Of a stretch of DNA of 64,000 bases, positions 26,690 through 33,616 are shown piece by piece. Positions within the stretch are counted from its first letter, which is position 1. Every line of letters begins with the position of its first letter. Origin of the DNA: Pyrinomonadaceae bacterium (GTDB lineage: Bacteria; Acidobacteriota; Blastocatellia; Pyrinomonadales; Pyrinomonadaceae). The stretch covers positions 496,001 to 560,000 of the forward strand of contig JAGOBH010000001.1 of assembly GCA_017983495.1 (NCBI GenBank). Reading direction: 5' to 3'. The position numbers and the translations under genes were made by a program. The notes under the pieces were generated by a model, which did no database searches, was not told where the DNA came from, and saw only the letters and a program-made list of their open reading frames with translations.

Positions 26690-27721
26690 CTATCTAAAGA
26701 AATACTTGCTTGCGTTTGATCCGTGGATACGCGCATGGCAGACCGTACAATTAATGTATCGGGTCGTTACCTGATCATGCGGTGCCTGCGGAGCTCCACC
26801 ATCGCTGTTCGGAAGATTACTGTGGCATTCCATACAGAGCTGGCGAACCGAACTGCGAGTAAGCATTTTCGGATTGCTTGAGCCGTGCGGGGTGTGGCAC
26901 GATGCACATCCTTCGGTCTTGAGCGGGGCATGTTCGAATGCGAACGGGCCCTGTTTGTCACCGTGACACTTGATACAGGCTGAGTCAGCACCGACAGCAA
27001 GCTTGGTCTGTTTCGATTCGAAACCACCGTGTGCGTTGTGGCAGCTGCTGCAGTTCATTGTGCCTTCCAGCACCTTGTGATGGAACGGCTTGCTGAACTG
27101 AGCCTTGGTCTCGGTATGGCAACCCATACAAAGCTGCGGTTCGCTCTGTTTCAACATCGCCGTCGTGGCTATGCCGGGATTATGCTTCGAGGTCTCACTC
27201 ACGTTCGTGATCGAGCCGGGCATCGCGTTTCCTAGAACTGAACCATGTGAACTGTGGCAATCGGTACATCCGACGTCGTTACGCCAGTGTTCGCCACGGC
27301 GGAAATTGTTGTGGCTTTCCTTGCCGGAATGGCAGGCCAGGCATGTTTCCGAAACTTCTTTCGAATTCTTGCCCTTGAATGAAACGATCTTCGTTTTATC
27401 GCCGCCGCCGTCAACGTGTGCCTTACCTGCTCCGTGACACGATTCGCATCCCGTAGCCTTGTCCTTCCAGCTCTTTACTTCAGCAAGCTTGGCGTGCTTG
27501 GTACCGTTAAAACCCTTGAACTGGTCCTCGTGACAAGCCTTACAGGTCTCGCTTCCGACAAAATCGTCCGCTGAAGCAGCAGCCATTGGTGCCGGCTGAT
27601 CTAGCTCGCCCGCCAATGTTCCGCTGGATATTGATGAAAATGTTCCTGTGACCGCCCACGCGAGTGCAAGCAGCGAAAACGCTGTGAGCATGCCGATCTT
27701 GATCTTTCTAGCTGAAGCCAT
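26690..27721 (-). CDS. Decahaem c-type cytochrome (MtrA/DmsE-like)
   Basis: 343 residues. Signal peptide (about 1-40), then ten CxxCH motifs: CKACH, CESCH, CLACH, CTDCH, CMGCH, CSSCH, CIKCH, CASCH, CMECH, CTVCH. Size, haem number and the repeated pattern (TCLACHSGKESHNNF, CSSCHNAHGG, CASCHTPHGS, ending CTVCHARIHGSN) match the MtrA/DmsE/PioA family, which carries electrons through an outer-membrane porin. The partner barrel is the next gene. No MtrC-like surface cytochrome is seen in the window. GGAGGC precedes the ATG. Two perfect Crp-type sites lie upstream. Confidence 0.9.
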   Translation of the reverse strand: MASARKIKIGMLTAFSLLALAWAVTGTFSSISSGTLAGELDQPAPMAAASADDFVGSETCKACHEDQFKGFNGTKHAKLAEVKSWKDKATGCESCHGAGKAHVDGGGDKTKIVSFKGKNSKEVSETCLACHSGKESHNNFRRGEHWRNDVGCTDCHSSHGSVLGNAMPGSITNVSETSKHNPGIATTAMLKQSEPQLCMGCHTETKAQFSKPFHHKVLEGTMNCSSCHNAHGGFESKQTKLAVGADSACIKCHGDKQGPFAFEHAPLKTEGCASCHTPHGSSNPKMLTRSSVRQLCMECHSNLPNSDGGAPQAPHDQVTTRYINCTVCHARIHGSNASKYFFR

Positions 27722-27801
27722 AATATTGCCTCCGTAAATTAGACAAACAGGCGTTTTAGCCTGGATGCACCGTAAGGTTACCTAAAGGTTGCCTGCAATT
27801 A

Positions 27802-27817
27802 TGTGAGCGCCGTCACA
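27802..27817. promoter_or_regulatory. Crp/Fnr-type site proximal to the decahaem cytochrome gene
   Basis: TGTGA-GCGCCG-TCACA, perfect arms. A TAACCT -10-like element (27780-27775, minus strand) would put the start near 27768 and the site at about -41.5. Confidence 0.75.
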
Positions 27818-27845
27818 AAATGAAAGTTTTTTTCGATTTTATTTG

Positions 27846-27861
27846 TGTGATGTTTTTCACA
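27846..27861. promoter_or_regulatory. Second Crp/Fnr-type site, 44 bp further upstream
   Basis: TGTGA-TGTTTT-TCACA, perfect arms, about four helical turns from the proximal site, so two dimers could bind the same DNA face. It overlaps the last codons of the 27857-28315 gene. Confidence 0.7.
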
Positions 27862-28315
27862 AGCTCGATATGAGCTTTATTGTGTGCTGGTAACGGGTGC
27901 TGACCAGACGGGCAAGTTGGAAGCATAATTGGGGCCGGTGGACGAGAAGGTTGATAAAGGCTTCGCGGGGTACAACACGGACGTCGCAAAGGGTGGCGGT
28001 AATTAGTGTTGCGTCGAATACCGAATCGGAGAGTGTCTCGATCACTCCAAAGATCCGCTCTGACCGCGGCGGGCAAGTGGTAAAGGTGTCAGGCGCGCGC
28101 TCATTATGTATAAGAGTCACGCTGCCGCATCGCAGAATATATATATGAGTCGGTTCATCACCGCAAGAGAATATCTCATTCCCTTTTTCAAACTGTCTCG
28201 TTTCGCAGATCGCATCGAGAAATGGGCGCTCGGTGTCATACAGTTGGGCGAATAGGTCGCCGGCTGTAAGCGGGAAATCAAAAAAACTGTGACTGGATCT
28301 GTTGTCGGGGAACAT
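27857..28315 (-). CDS. Cyclic-nucleotide-binding-domain protein without a DNA-binding domain
   Basis: 152 residues: a single Crp-type effector domain (about 18-140; KGNEIFSCGDEPTHIYILRCGSVTLI shortened RmlC-like barrel and a dimer-helix-like end) with no helix-turn-helix. The barrel lacks the FGE-RxA nucleotide-binding cassette of CRP, so the ligand is unclear. The gene ends within a Crp-type site and lies between the Crp/Fnr gene and the decahaem operon. It might act as an anti-regulator forming inactive heterodimers, or be a decayed duplicate; neither can be decided here. AGGAAGG precedes the ATG. Confidence 0.75.
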   Translation of the reverse strand: MFPDNRSSHSFFDFPLTAGDLFAQLYDTERPFLDAICETRQFEKGNEIFSCGDEPTHIYILRCGSVTLIHNERAPDTFTTCPPRSERIFGVIETLSDSVFDATLITATLCDVRVVPREAFINLLVHRPQLCFQLARLVSTRYQHTIKLISSL

Positions 28316-28394
28316 TGCCCTTCCTCCGCGTCGATACAGAGGATAGGCTTACATTTTTAGATTGATGCGCGATAGGACAATAGTCACACACGCA

Positions 28395-28410
28395 AGTGAC
28401 CTGCGTCACA
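28395..28410. promoter_or_regulatory. Crp/Fnr-type site between the two crp-like genes
   Basis: AGTGA-CCTGCG-TCACA (one mismatch), overlapping the stop of the upstream regulator gene. A TATCGC at 28374-28369 would place it near -41 for the downstream gene. Confidence 0.55.
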
Positions 28411-29146
28411 TATCGGTGCGGTAACCGCCACGCGTGCCGATAACGGCTTTGAGGCGTTTACGGTCATGGATGATCAACTCTGAGCCCTTGAGCGTGACCA
28501 ACTCACGCTCTCGGAAATATCTGAGTGCCCGCGTTACCGTCTCACGCGAAGCCCCGATCATCTCGGCGATCTCCTCGTGGGTGAAAAAGTTTTTCATCTG
28601 AACGCGGCCATTGCCGCCGGTACCGTTGCCGCTCCAGGAAAGGAACAGCTTGGCCAGTTTGTCGGCAACCGAATCGGAAAGCCCGAGGGCACAGATCTGG
28701 ACGTATGCCTTATGATAATCGCGGCTGATCTGGCGGGCGGCGTTTAGACAAGCTTTCGGGTTGTTTTGGATGAGTTTCATCAGGTCTTCCGTCTTGACGT
28801 AGTCGACCTGGCACATCTCGAGTGTTTCGGCGGAGGTCTCATGCTCAACACCATTGATGACGGAACTAAGACCGATCATCTGGCCGGGCTCGGCGATACC
28901 GAGAATGATCACCTTGCCGTCCGGCGAACAGGTCGAAAGCTTGACCTTGCCCTGGCAAAGCATATAGACGCCGGTAGAGGGTTGGCCCTCGATAAAGAGC
29001 ATCGTTCCTTTCGGACACGCCTTAGTGACCTTTATCGATTCGAAAAGCTGCAGGTCGGCATCCGGAAGGTCACAGAAGTAACCCTCGGTGCGCAGACCGC
29101 AGTCGTGACACTTATGCTGAATATTTAAGTCGTGAAAGACCTTCAT
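28406..29146 (-). CDS. Crp/Fnr-family transcriptional regulator with an FNR-like cysteine set
   Basis: 246 residues. N-terminal cysteines 13, 16 and 25 (KCHDCGLRTEGYFC) and a further Cys112 recall the four [4Fe-4S] ligands of FNR (20, 23, 29, 122). The cNMP-type barrel is about 35-145, the dimer helix about 150-185, and the winged HTH about 190-235. The recognition helix reads GASRETVTRALRYF, keeping the Arg-Glu...Arg of CRP, not the Glu..Ser-Arg of FNR, so the predicted operator is TGTGA-N6-TCACA. Exactly such sites precede four nearby units. It is the likely oxygen/redox-responsive activator of the electron-transfer genes. Cluster binding is inference. Confidence 0.88.
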   Translation of the reverse strand: MKVFHDLNIQHKCHDCGLRTEGYFCDLPDADLQLFESIKVTKACPKGTMLFIEGQPSTGVYMLCQGKVKLSTCSPDGKVIILGIAEPGQMIGLSSVINGVEHETSAETLEMCQVDYVKTEDLMKLIQNNPKACLNAARQISRDYHKAYVQICALGLSDSVADKLAKLFLSWSGNGTGGNGRVQMKNFFTHEEIAEMIGASRETVTRALRYFRERELVTLKGSELIIHDRKRLKAVIGTRGGYRTDM

Positions 29147-29235
29147 TTTCTTTTACAATAGCCGAACTTCCGGCCACGTCCGCTGATTTAAAACTTCGAT
29201 ACTGTAAAAATACCGAGGCTTCGCGGGAATTAAGG

Positions 29236-29250
29236 GCAACTTGCGTTCCA
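29236..29250 (-). promoter_or_regulatory. Sigma-54-like promoter for the Crp/Fnr gene
   Basis: The minus strand reads TGGAAC GCAAG TTGC: one -24 mismatch, -12 and spacing perfect. Predicted start is near 29225, about 80 nt before the gene. A half copy of the upstream motif (GCGTCAATTTA, 29325-29335) lies 82 bp upstream. Confidence 0.55.
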
Positions 29251-29380
29251 GTTAGTGATGTAGCTGAATTTCAAGGAATCATAGGTATTCTAGCACCGTT
29301 AGATGAAAAAGTACTAAGAAAATCGCGTCAATTTACTGCGATGGTGTGAAAAATCTCGCGCAATGCCATGGATCGAACGT

Positions 29381-29719
29381 TTAGTTGGTTCCGGCCTCGA
29401 ATCTCAGTACTGTCGTCCGTCCGTCAGCTCCGAGCACATCGATACCATCTTCCTCACCGGAGAGGCTCATGTGCAGCTGTAATTTCAACGGCATATCGAC
29501 ATCATGTACAAGTGACCCGACCTTGATGTGAAGCAAATTATGATCGCCACGTGACTCGATGCCGATGTTCGTCAGGGGCAGTCCGTCCTCGATCCAATTG
29601 TCGATCACTATACCGTTTTGCGAGCTAAAAACGCCTAGTCGCGTCGCCCGCCCGGTATTTTGCCTACTGAAAAAGCTCAGAAACTCGGACCACTCCACTA
29701 TCCTCTTTGCAGTTTCCAT
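29381..29719 (-). CDS. DUF5335-like protein
   Basis: 112 residues from the ATG at 29719, with AGGTG 6 nt upstream; the GTG at 29728 overlaps that site. It resembles the 5362-5748 product: VEWSEFLSFFSRQNTG at the start, NWIEDGLPLTNIGIES centrally and a C-terminal DGRTTVLRFEA strand. Shorter than its paralogue. It is the last gene of the unit with the GCS2-CBS gene (28 bp upstream). Function unknown. Confidence 0.7.
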   Translation of the reverse strand: METAKRIVEWSEFLSFFSRQNTGRATRLGVFSSQNGIVIDNWIEDGLPLTNIGIESRGDHNLLHIKVGSLVHDVDMPLKLQLHMSLSGEEDGIDVLGADGRTTVLRFEAGTN

Positions 29720-29746
29720 TTCGTTCACCTTTTGTTCTGACTCTGG

Positions 29747-31666
29747 TCAAGGCAAATTGCTCAGCCGTTCTTCGAACAACTTCGAAGACACGGTCAGGAA
29801 ATCGTGTGCCGTAATAAGTCCGACCAGACAACCGTTCCTAATAACCGGCAGACAGCCGATGTTGCCCTCGCGCATTATCGTTAGAGCTTTTAATGTCGGC
29901 GTCTCAGGGGCGACCGTGACCATCACGGTCTTCATAATGTCGCGAATGACGAGCGGTTGGTTCCCGCTGCATTTGCCTGTCGCGATCAGTTCGATCAGGT
30001 CGCGGTGCGAAACCATCCCGATCAGGTGTCCAGCATCGTCCTCGACCGGCACATGCCGGACATGCCGCCAGTGCATAAGACTCGCGGCAAGATCGACGAT
30101 GTCGTCCTCACGGACGGTAAAAAGGTCGACCGCCATGAATTGCTCTACGGTCTTATAACTATCAATCCAGTCTGACTCTGGTGGAATTTCAGCTAACTCC
30201 CATGTATGCATAGGTTTATTGTCGGTCTCCTGATGATGTTTCATTGCCGCCGTCAGCGTTCGGAGCCTCACGTTCGGTTTGGCGTGCTTGTCCATTTTGG
30301 CGTAGCTGTCGAGCATCCAACGAGCGCCTGTCTTTTCCTGAGTGACACGCTCTTCGATAATGTCGAGCAGACGTTGACTGTCGGCCTCGTCGATGGACGC
30401 ACGGGCGAGCCCCTTGCGCGCACGCGGCAGCAGTTCTTCTAAGATGATGCGGCCGACACGGCGGCTCTGGCCGTCGAGCCCGCGAATCTGCCCATTCAGG
30501 CCATATCGGCCGGCGTTGTAGAAATTGTTGCGTGCATCGTCGAACGACATGTAAGCTCGTATATCGCCATATTCCTCAGGTAGTTCCATCATCAGGCCGA
30601 GGAAAAAAGCGGCAGTTGCCATCTCGTCCACAACGGTCGGACCGGCCGGCAGGAATCGTGCCTCGATACGCAGTCCGGGTCTGTCGCCCATAATACCGTA
30701 GCAGGGCCGATTCCAACGCCAGATGGTGCCGTTATGCAGACGCCAGGCAGCAAGTTGCGGAATAGATCCCTTCTCCAGCATCTCAAGCGAATTTTCCTCG
30801 ATCGCCTGGGTCAGCAGGATCCTGAACCTTATGGCGTCCTCACGCAGAACCTCAAGGATCGAATTTTCGACCCAACGGTCGCCGAAATTGACCCTCGGTT
30901 TCTGATTACGCTGCTTGTGCGTCAATGAACGCGTATCCGTCGACTGTTTGAAAACGGCCAGACGTGTCTCGTGCCACAGGCGGTGGCTGAGTAAGATCGG
31001 CGAATTTACGGCTGACGCGAGCACGGGCCCCGATATAGCCTGAGCCCAGTTGTAATAACGTACAAAATCGCTGATGCCCACCTGCAGGTGGATCTGAAAG
31101 CTGGTGTTGCAGTACTCAATGTATGTGTCTTGAAGCGTCAGCTGCAGTTCATCGAGACCTTTGATCTGGATGACGCGATTGTCACCATGAAGTTCCGTAA
31201 CGACGCGGTTTATCTCGTGATACCGCGGATTCGGCGTCATGTTGTCGATCGTCAGATCTGATTGCTGGATCGTGGGTAAAATGCCGGCCAAAACGACGCC
31301 CGCGTTGTATTTCTTGAGCGCACCGCGAACGACACCGATTATCTCGTTGAGCTCATCTTCCATCAGACGAAGACAATTGCCGCCAAACTCACGCGGAGTG
31401 AGGTTGGCCTCCAGATTGAACTTGCCGATCTCGGTTGTCAGGCGGCCATCACGGGCATCATTGATCGTCTCGATAGCCAGCGGTGCCGGCCGCATTGCCG
31501 AATCGACGAGAAACATCTCCTGTTCGGCACCAATGCGCAGAACATTTTCCTCAAAAAGACCCGAATCGAGCATTTGTTCGAGGGCCTGGAGGTCGTTAAG
31601 CACGGCGAGGGTGAACGACCGCCTCTGTTCCTCATCGCCGTCGGTCGAGATGTTGTGTTCGCCCAT
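29747..31666 (-). CDS. Carboxylate-amine ligase (GCS2 family) fused to a CBS domain pair
   Basis: 639 residues. Residues about 35-480 form a glutamate-cysteine ligase-like fold of the GCS2 class (RIGAEQEMFLVD, FNLEANLTPREFGG, CNTSFQIHLQV, GLRIEARFLPAGPTVVDE). Two CBS repeats follow at about 510-565 (FMAVDLFTVREDD, GMVSHRDLIEL) and 575-635 (IMKTVMVTVAPET, GLITAHDFL). The CBS pair would sense an adenine nucleotide and so couple ligase activity to energy state. The substrate is unknown; glutathione synthesis is only one possibility. GGAGGAAG precedes the ATG. It starts 3 bp after the AstE-like stop, so the two products probably act in one pathway. Confidence 0.85.
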   Translation of the reverse strand: MGEHNISTDGDEEQRRSFTLAVLNDLQALEQMLDSGLFEENVLRIGAEQEMFLVDSAMRPAPLAIETINDARDGRLTTEIGKFNLEANLTPREFGGNCLRLMEDELNEIIGVVRGALKKYNAGVVLAGILPTIQQSDLTIDNMTPNPRYHEINRVVTELHGDNRVIQIKGLDELQLTLQDTYIEYCNTSFQIHLQVGISDFVRYYNWAQAISGPVLASAVNSPILLSHRLWHETRLAVFKQSTDTRSLTHKQRNQKPRVNFGDRWVENSILEVLREDAIRFRILLTQAIEENSLEMLEKGSIPQLAAWRLHNGTIWRWNRPCYGIMGDRPGLRIEARFLPAGPTVVDEMATAAFFLGLMMELPEEYGDIRAYMSFDDARNNFYNAGRYGLNGQIRGLDGQSRRVGRIILEELLPRARKGLARASIDEADSQRLLDIIEERVTQEKTGARWMLDSYAKMDKHAKPNVRLRTLTAAMKHHQETDNKPMHTWELAEIPPESDWIDSYKTVEQFMAVDLFTVREDDIVDLAASLMHWRHVRHVPVEDDAGHLIGMVSHRDLIELIATGKCSGNQPLVIRDIMKTVMVTVAPETPTLKALTIMREGNIGCLPVIRNGCLVGLITAHDFLTVSSKLFEERLSNLP

Positions 31667-31669
31667 CTA

Positions 31670-32863
31670 TCACTTCCTCCTGTTTTCAAACGGACTGACA
31701 TAATCGTGACGTCTTCGGCTGACGACAAGCTTTTTTCGCTCCCAACGGCGACGGCGGTAGCCGAGCAGGTGAAAGACCTGCAGCGGAAAGAACCGTGCGA
31801 GGCTGGTATTGACGATCAGCGTTTCGTGGTCGTTAGGGTCGCGCGCCACGCCGGGTAGCCATCCGACGATATTTTGGACCCGCATCTGCCGCAATATCGA
31901 AGAGATACGAAGCCAGAACGGTGCGACCGCCCGGCCGATGAAAAATCCGTCCTCGCCGAGCTTTTGGTAGAGCGGCATTAATATCATCCCAGACTCGACG
32001 GCCCGAACCGGGCCATGTTTTTCGTGGGCAAGAACCTGATCCTTAAGAATAGGGTCGAAATTGTTAAATCCGGGATTCATCTCAAAACCATCTTCAGGGT
32101 CGATCGCCTTTCGATACCTTACCTCGACGACGCGCGCTCCTCGGCGCCCGTTGGCGAGGCGTCTATACATCTCGTCGTAATCGGGAACATCGGAGCGGGA
32201 CAGTATGTCGGCGTTGATAAGCGAAAGCCATATAAGCGCTGCATGATTATCGACTGTCTCGGGCGACAAGTGACTTCCGCCTTCGAAACCGAGCGTGACG
32301 GCTCCGGCATTATTAAAGTACTCGAGCATCGTGCCCTCGAGCTGTTCCTCGATACCGAGGAGTATCGTAACGGGCAAGCCCATCGCAAATTTGCGGTTTC
32401 TAAGCGTGTCGCCAACAGTTGCGAATGGCAATCCCGATGCCGACGTCGAATGAAGATCGAGAATATAGACCTCGGCTCTTGCCGTGATCAATATCTGGTC
32501 CAGCAGTTCGTCAAGCTCATGCAATTCGCGGCCCTCGGACAGGCACTCAAGTGCACGGACTCCGGACGAGGACATATTGGCCGGCGTCCAAGAACGGTTG
32601 AGGTCACAGTCGATGAAGCGAACTTGCCTGTTCAGAGCCCGCGTGTTTCCTGCGAGCAAGAATACACGCCCGTCAATACGATCGGCCAGTTGAGGTAATT
32701 TTTCAGCGACATCTTTCACGGCCTGCGCTCCTGCGGGCTCATTGCCGTGAATGCCGCCGATAGCGATAAGTGTCGGTCCGTCGGCGTTGCCGATGAAGGA
32801 ACCGATCAGATGTTCACCTTCGCGGACCACCGTGTTTTTTTCTTTTTCGGGTTTTGCTTTCAT
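31670..32863 (-). CDS. Succinylglutamate desuccinylase/aspartoacylase family protein
   Basis: 397 residues from the ATG at 32863; the longer frame from a TTG at 32956 overlaps the upstream membrane protein gene and is disfavoured. Zinc-carboxypeptidase-like fold: GGIHGNEPAG (zinc His and Glu, near residue 38), DCDLNRSW, and the third zinc ligand in ILDLHSTSASG. The family removes acyl groups from amino acids such as N-acetylaspartate or succinylglutamate, or cleaves peptide-like bonds. Paired with a GCS2-type ligase it could be the hydrolytic half of a small-peptide or N-acyl amino acid cycle. The C-terminal 100 residues are family-atypical (basic). Confidence 0.82.
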   Translation of the reverse strand: MKAKPEKEKNTVVREGEHLIGSFIGNADGPTLIAIGGIHGNEPAGAQAVKDVAEKLPQLADRIDGRVFLLAGNTRALNRQVRFIDCDLNRSWTPANMSSSGVRALECLSEGRELHELDELLDQILITARAEVYILDLHSTSASGLPFATVGDTLRNRKFAMGLPVTILLGIEEQLEGTMLEYFNNAGAVTLGFEGGSHLSPETVDNHAALIWLSLINADILSRSDVPDYDEMYRRLANGRRGARVVEVRYRKAIDPEDGFEMNPGFNNFDPILKDQVLAHEKHGPVRAVESGMILMPLYQKLGEDGFFIGRAVAPFWLRISSILRQMRVQNIVGWLPGVARDPNDHETLIVNTSLARFFPLQVFHLLGYRRRRWERKKLVVSRRRHDYVSPFENRRK

Positions 32864-32906
32864 GTGTGCTCGAGAGATGGCAAGAATGATGCCAGAGTTT
32901 TGTCTT

Positions 32907-33311
32907 CTAATGTCCCGAGGCCGTATTTCGTCCGTGCATGCTGATCCGTTTTTCAACGGTCATCCCATAAAGCGCGAAGAGAAAGGACGGTATTGTGAAT
33001 ACCAAAAACGCGATGCCCTGATCCAGTGAGCCGTTCAGAATCAACCCGTAGATGAGATAGAACGCAGCGGTGCTGACCATCGAGAGCAGGCCGCCAGGCA
33101 ATTCGCTATGCCAACTCAGAGCAAATCCCGCCAAAAGACCGACCGGGAAAAAGATCAACCCGATTATCTGTTTGGTGTCGATAGAACTGACATCTGAGCC
33201 ATCGCTGATATAGAAGAGCAGTAGGATCGCGAACACGATCAGGCTCGAAACGCGAGCGGTCCAGCGTAATATGAAGTGAAACAGATCCTCGTTTAATCTA
33301 GATGTGAACAT
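32907..33311 (-). CDS. Four-helix membrane protein, unknown function
   Basis: 134 residues from the ATG at 33311, with GGAGG 9 nt upstream. Four predicted transmembrane helices (about 18-38, 50-68, 77-95, 100-118), typical of small DUF inner-membrane proteins. It lies 43 bp before the AstE-like gene on the same strand and is probably the first gene of that unit. No family recognised. Confidence 0.75.
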   Translation of the reverse strand: MFTSRLNEDLFHFILRWTARVSSLIVFAILLLFYISDGSDVSSIDTKQIIGLIFFPVGLLAGFALSWHSELPGGLLSMVSTAAFYLIYGLILNGSLDQGIAFLVFTIPSFLFALYGMTVEKRISMHGRNTASGH

Positions 33312-33388
33312 GATACGCAACCTCCGAATCTTCGTAGATCAAGCGAATTCGTAAATTCACGAACTAATAGCCACTTATCGAATAACAG

Positions 33389-33403
33389 GCAAAGGGCGTT
33401 CCG
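33389..33403 (-). promoter_or_regulatory. Weak sigma-54-like promoter for the 33311-29381 unit
   Basis: The minus strand reads CGGAAC GCCCT TTGC: invariant GG and GC kept at correct spacing, two -24 mismatches. Confidence 0.35.
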
Positions 33404-33498
33404 CTGAAATGCGCCGAAGTAAGCGAGCAATACATTGGGGAAGCGAGGACGATGATCTGTTCCGGACGACCGCAGGCGAGGAACTTTTCACAGCTATC

Positions 33499-33514
33499 CG
33501 CGAAAAAATACGCA
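33499..33514. promoter_or_regulatory. Candidate activator-binding site (GCG-N8-CGC)
   Basis: CGCGAAAAAATACGCA, nearly identical to the site upstream of usp (10873-10888) and 104 bp upstream of the weak promoter at 33389-33403. Confidence 0.4.
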
Positions 33515-33616
33515 GTTTGAACACGTCACGCTGAAAAGCGCGGACAATTTTTGTTGCAAATAGCCGCGGTTGCCCTAGAATAGAAGTTTTAGCCATTGGT
33601 TCGAGGTGCTGACTGT

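Larger units (their letters stand above)
33312..33616. other. Divergent control region between the membrane protein unit and mnmG
   Basis: About 305 bp, no gene. It holds a weak sigma-54-like element (33389-33403, minus), a GCG-N8-CGC motif (33500-33513) and, for mnmG, a TAGAAT -10 (33576-33581) with a TTGTTG or TTGCAA -35. Confidence 0.5.
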
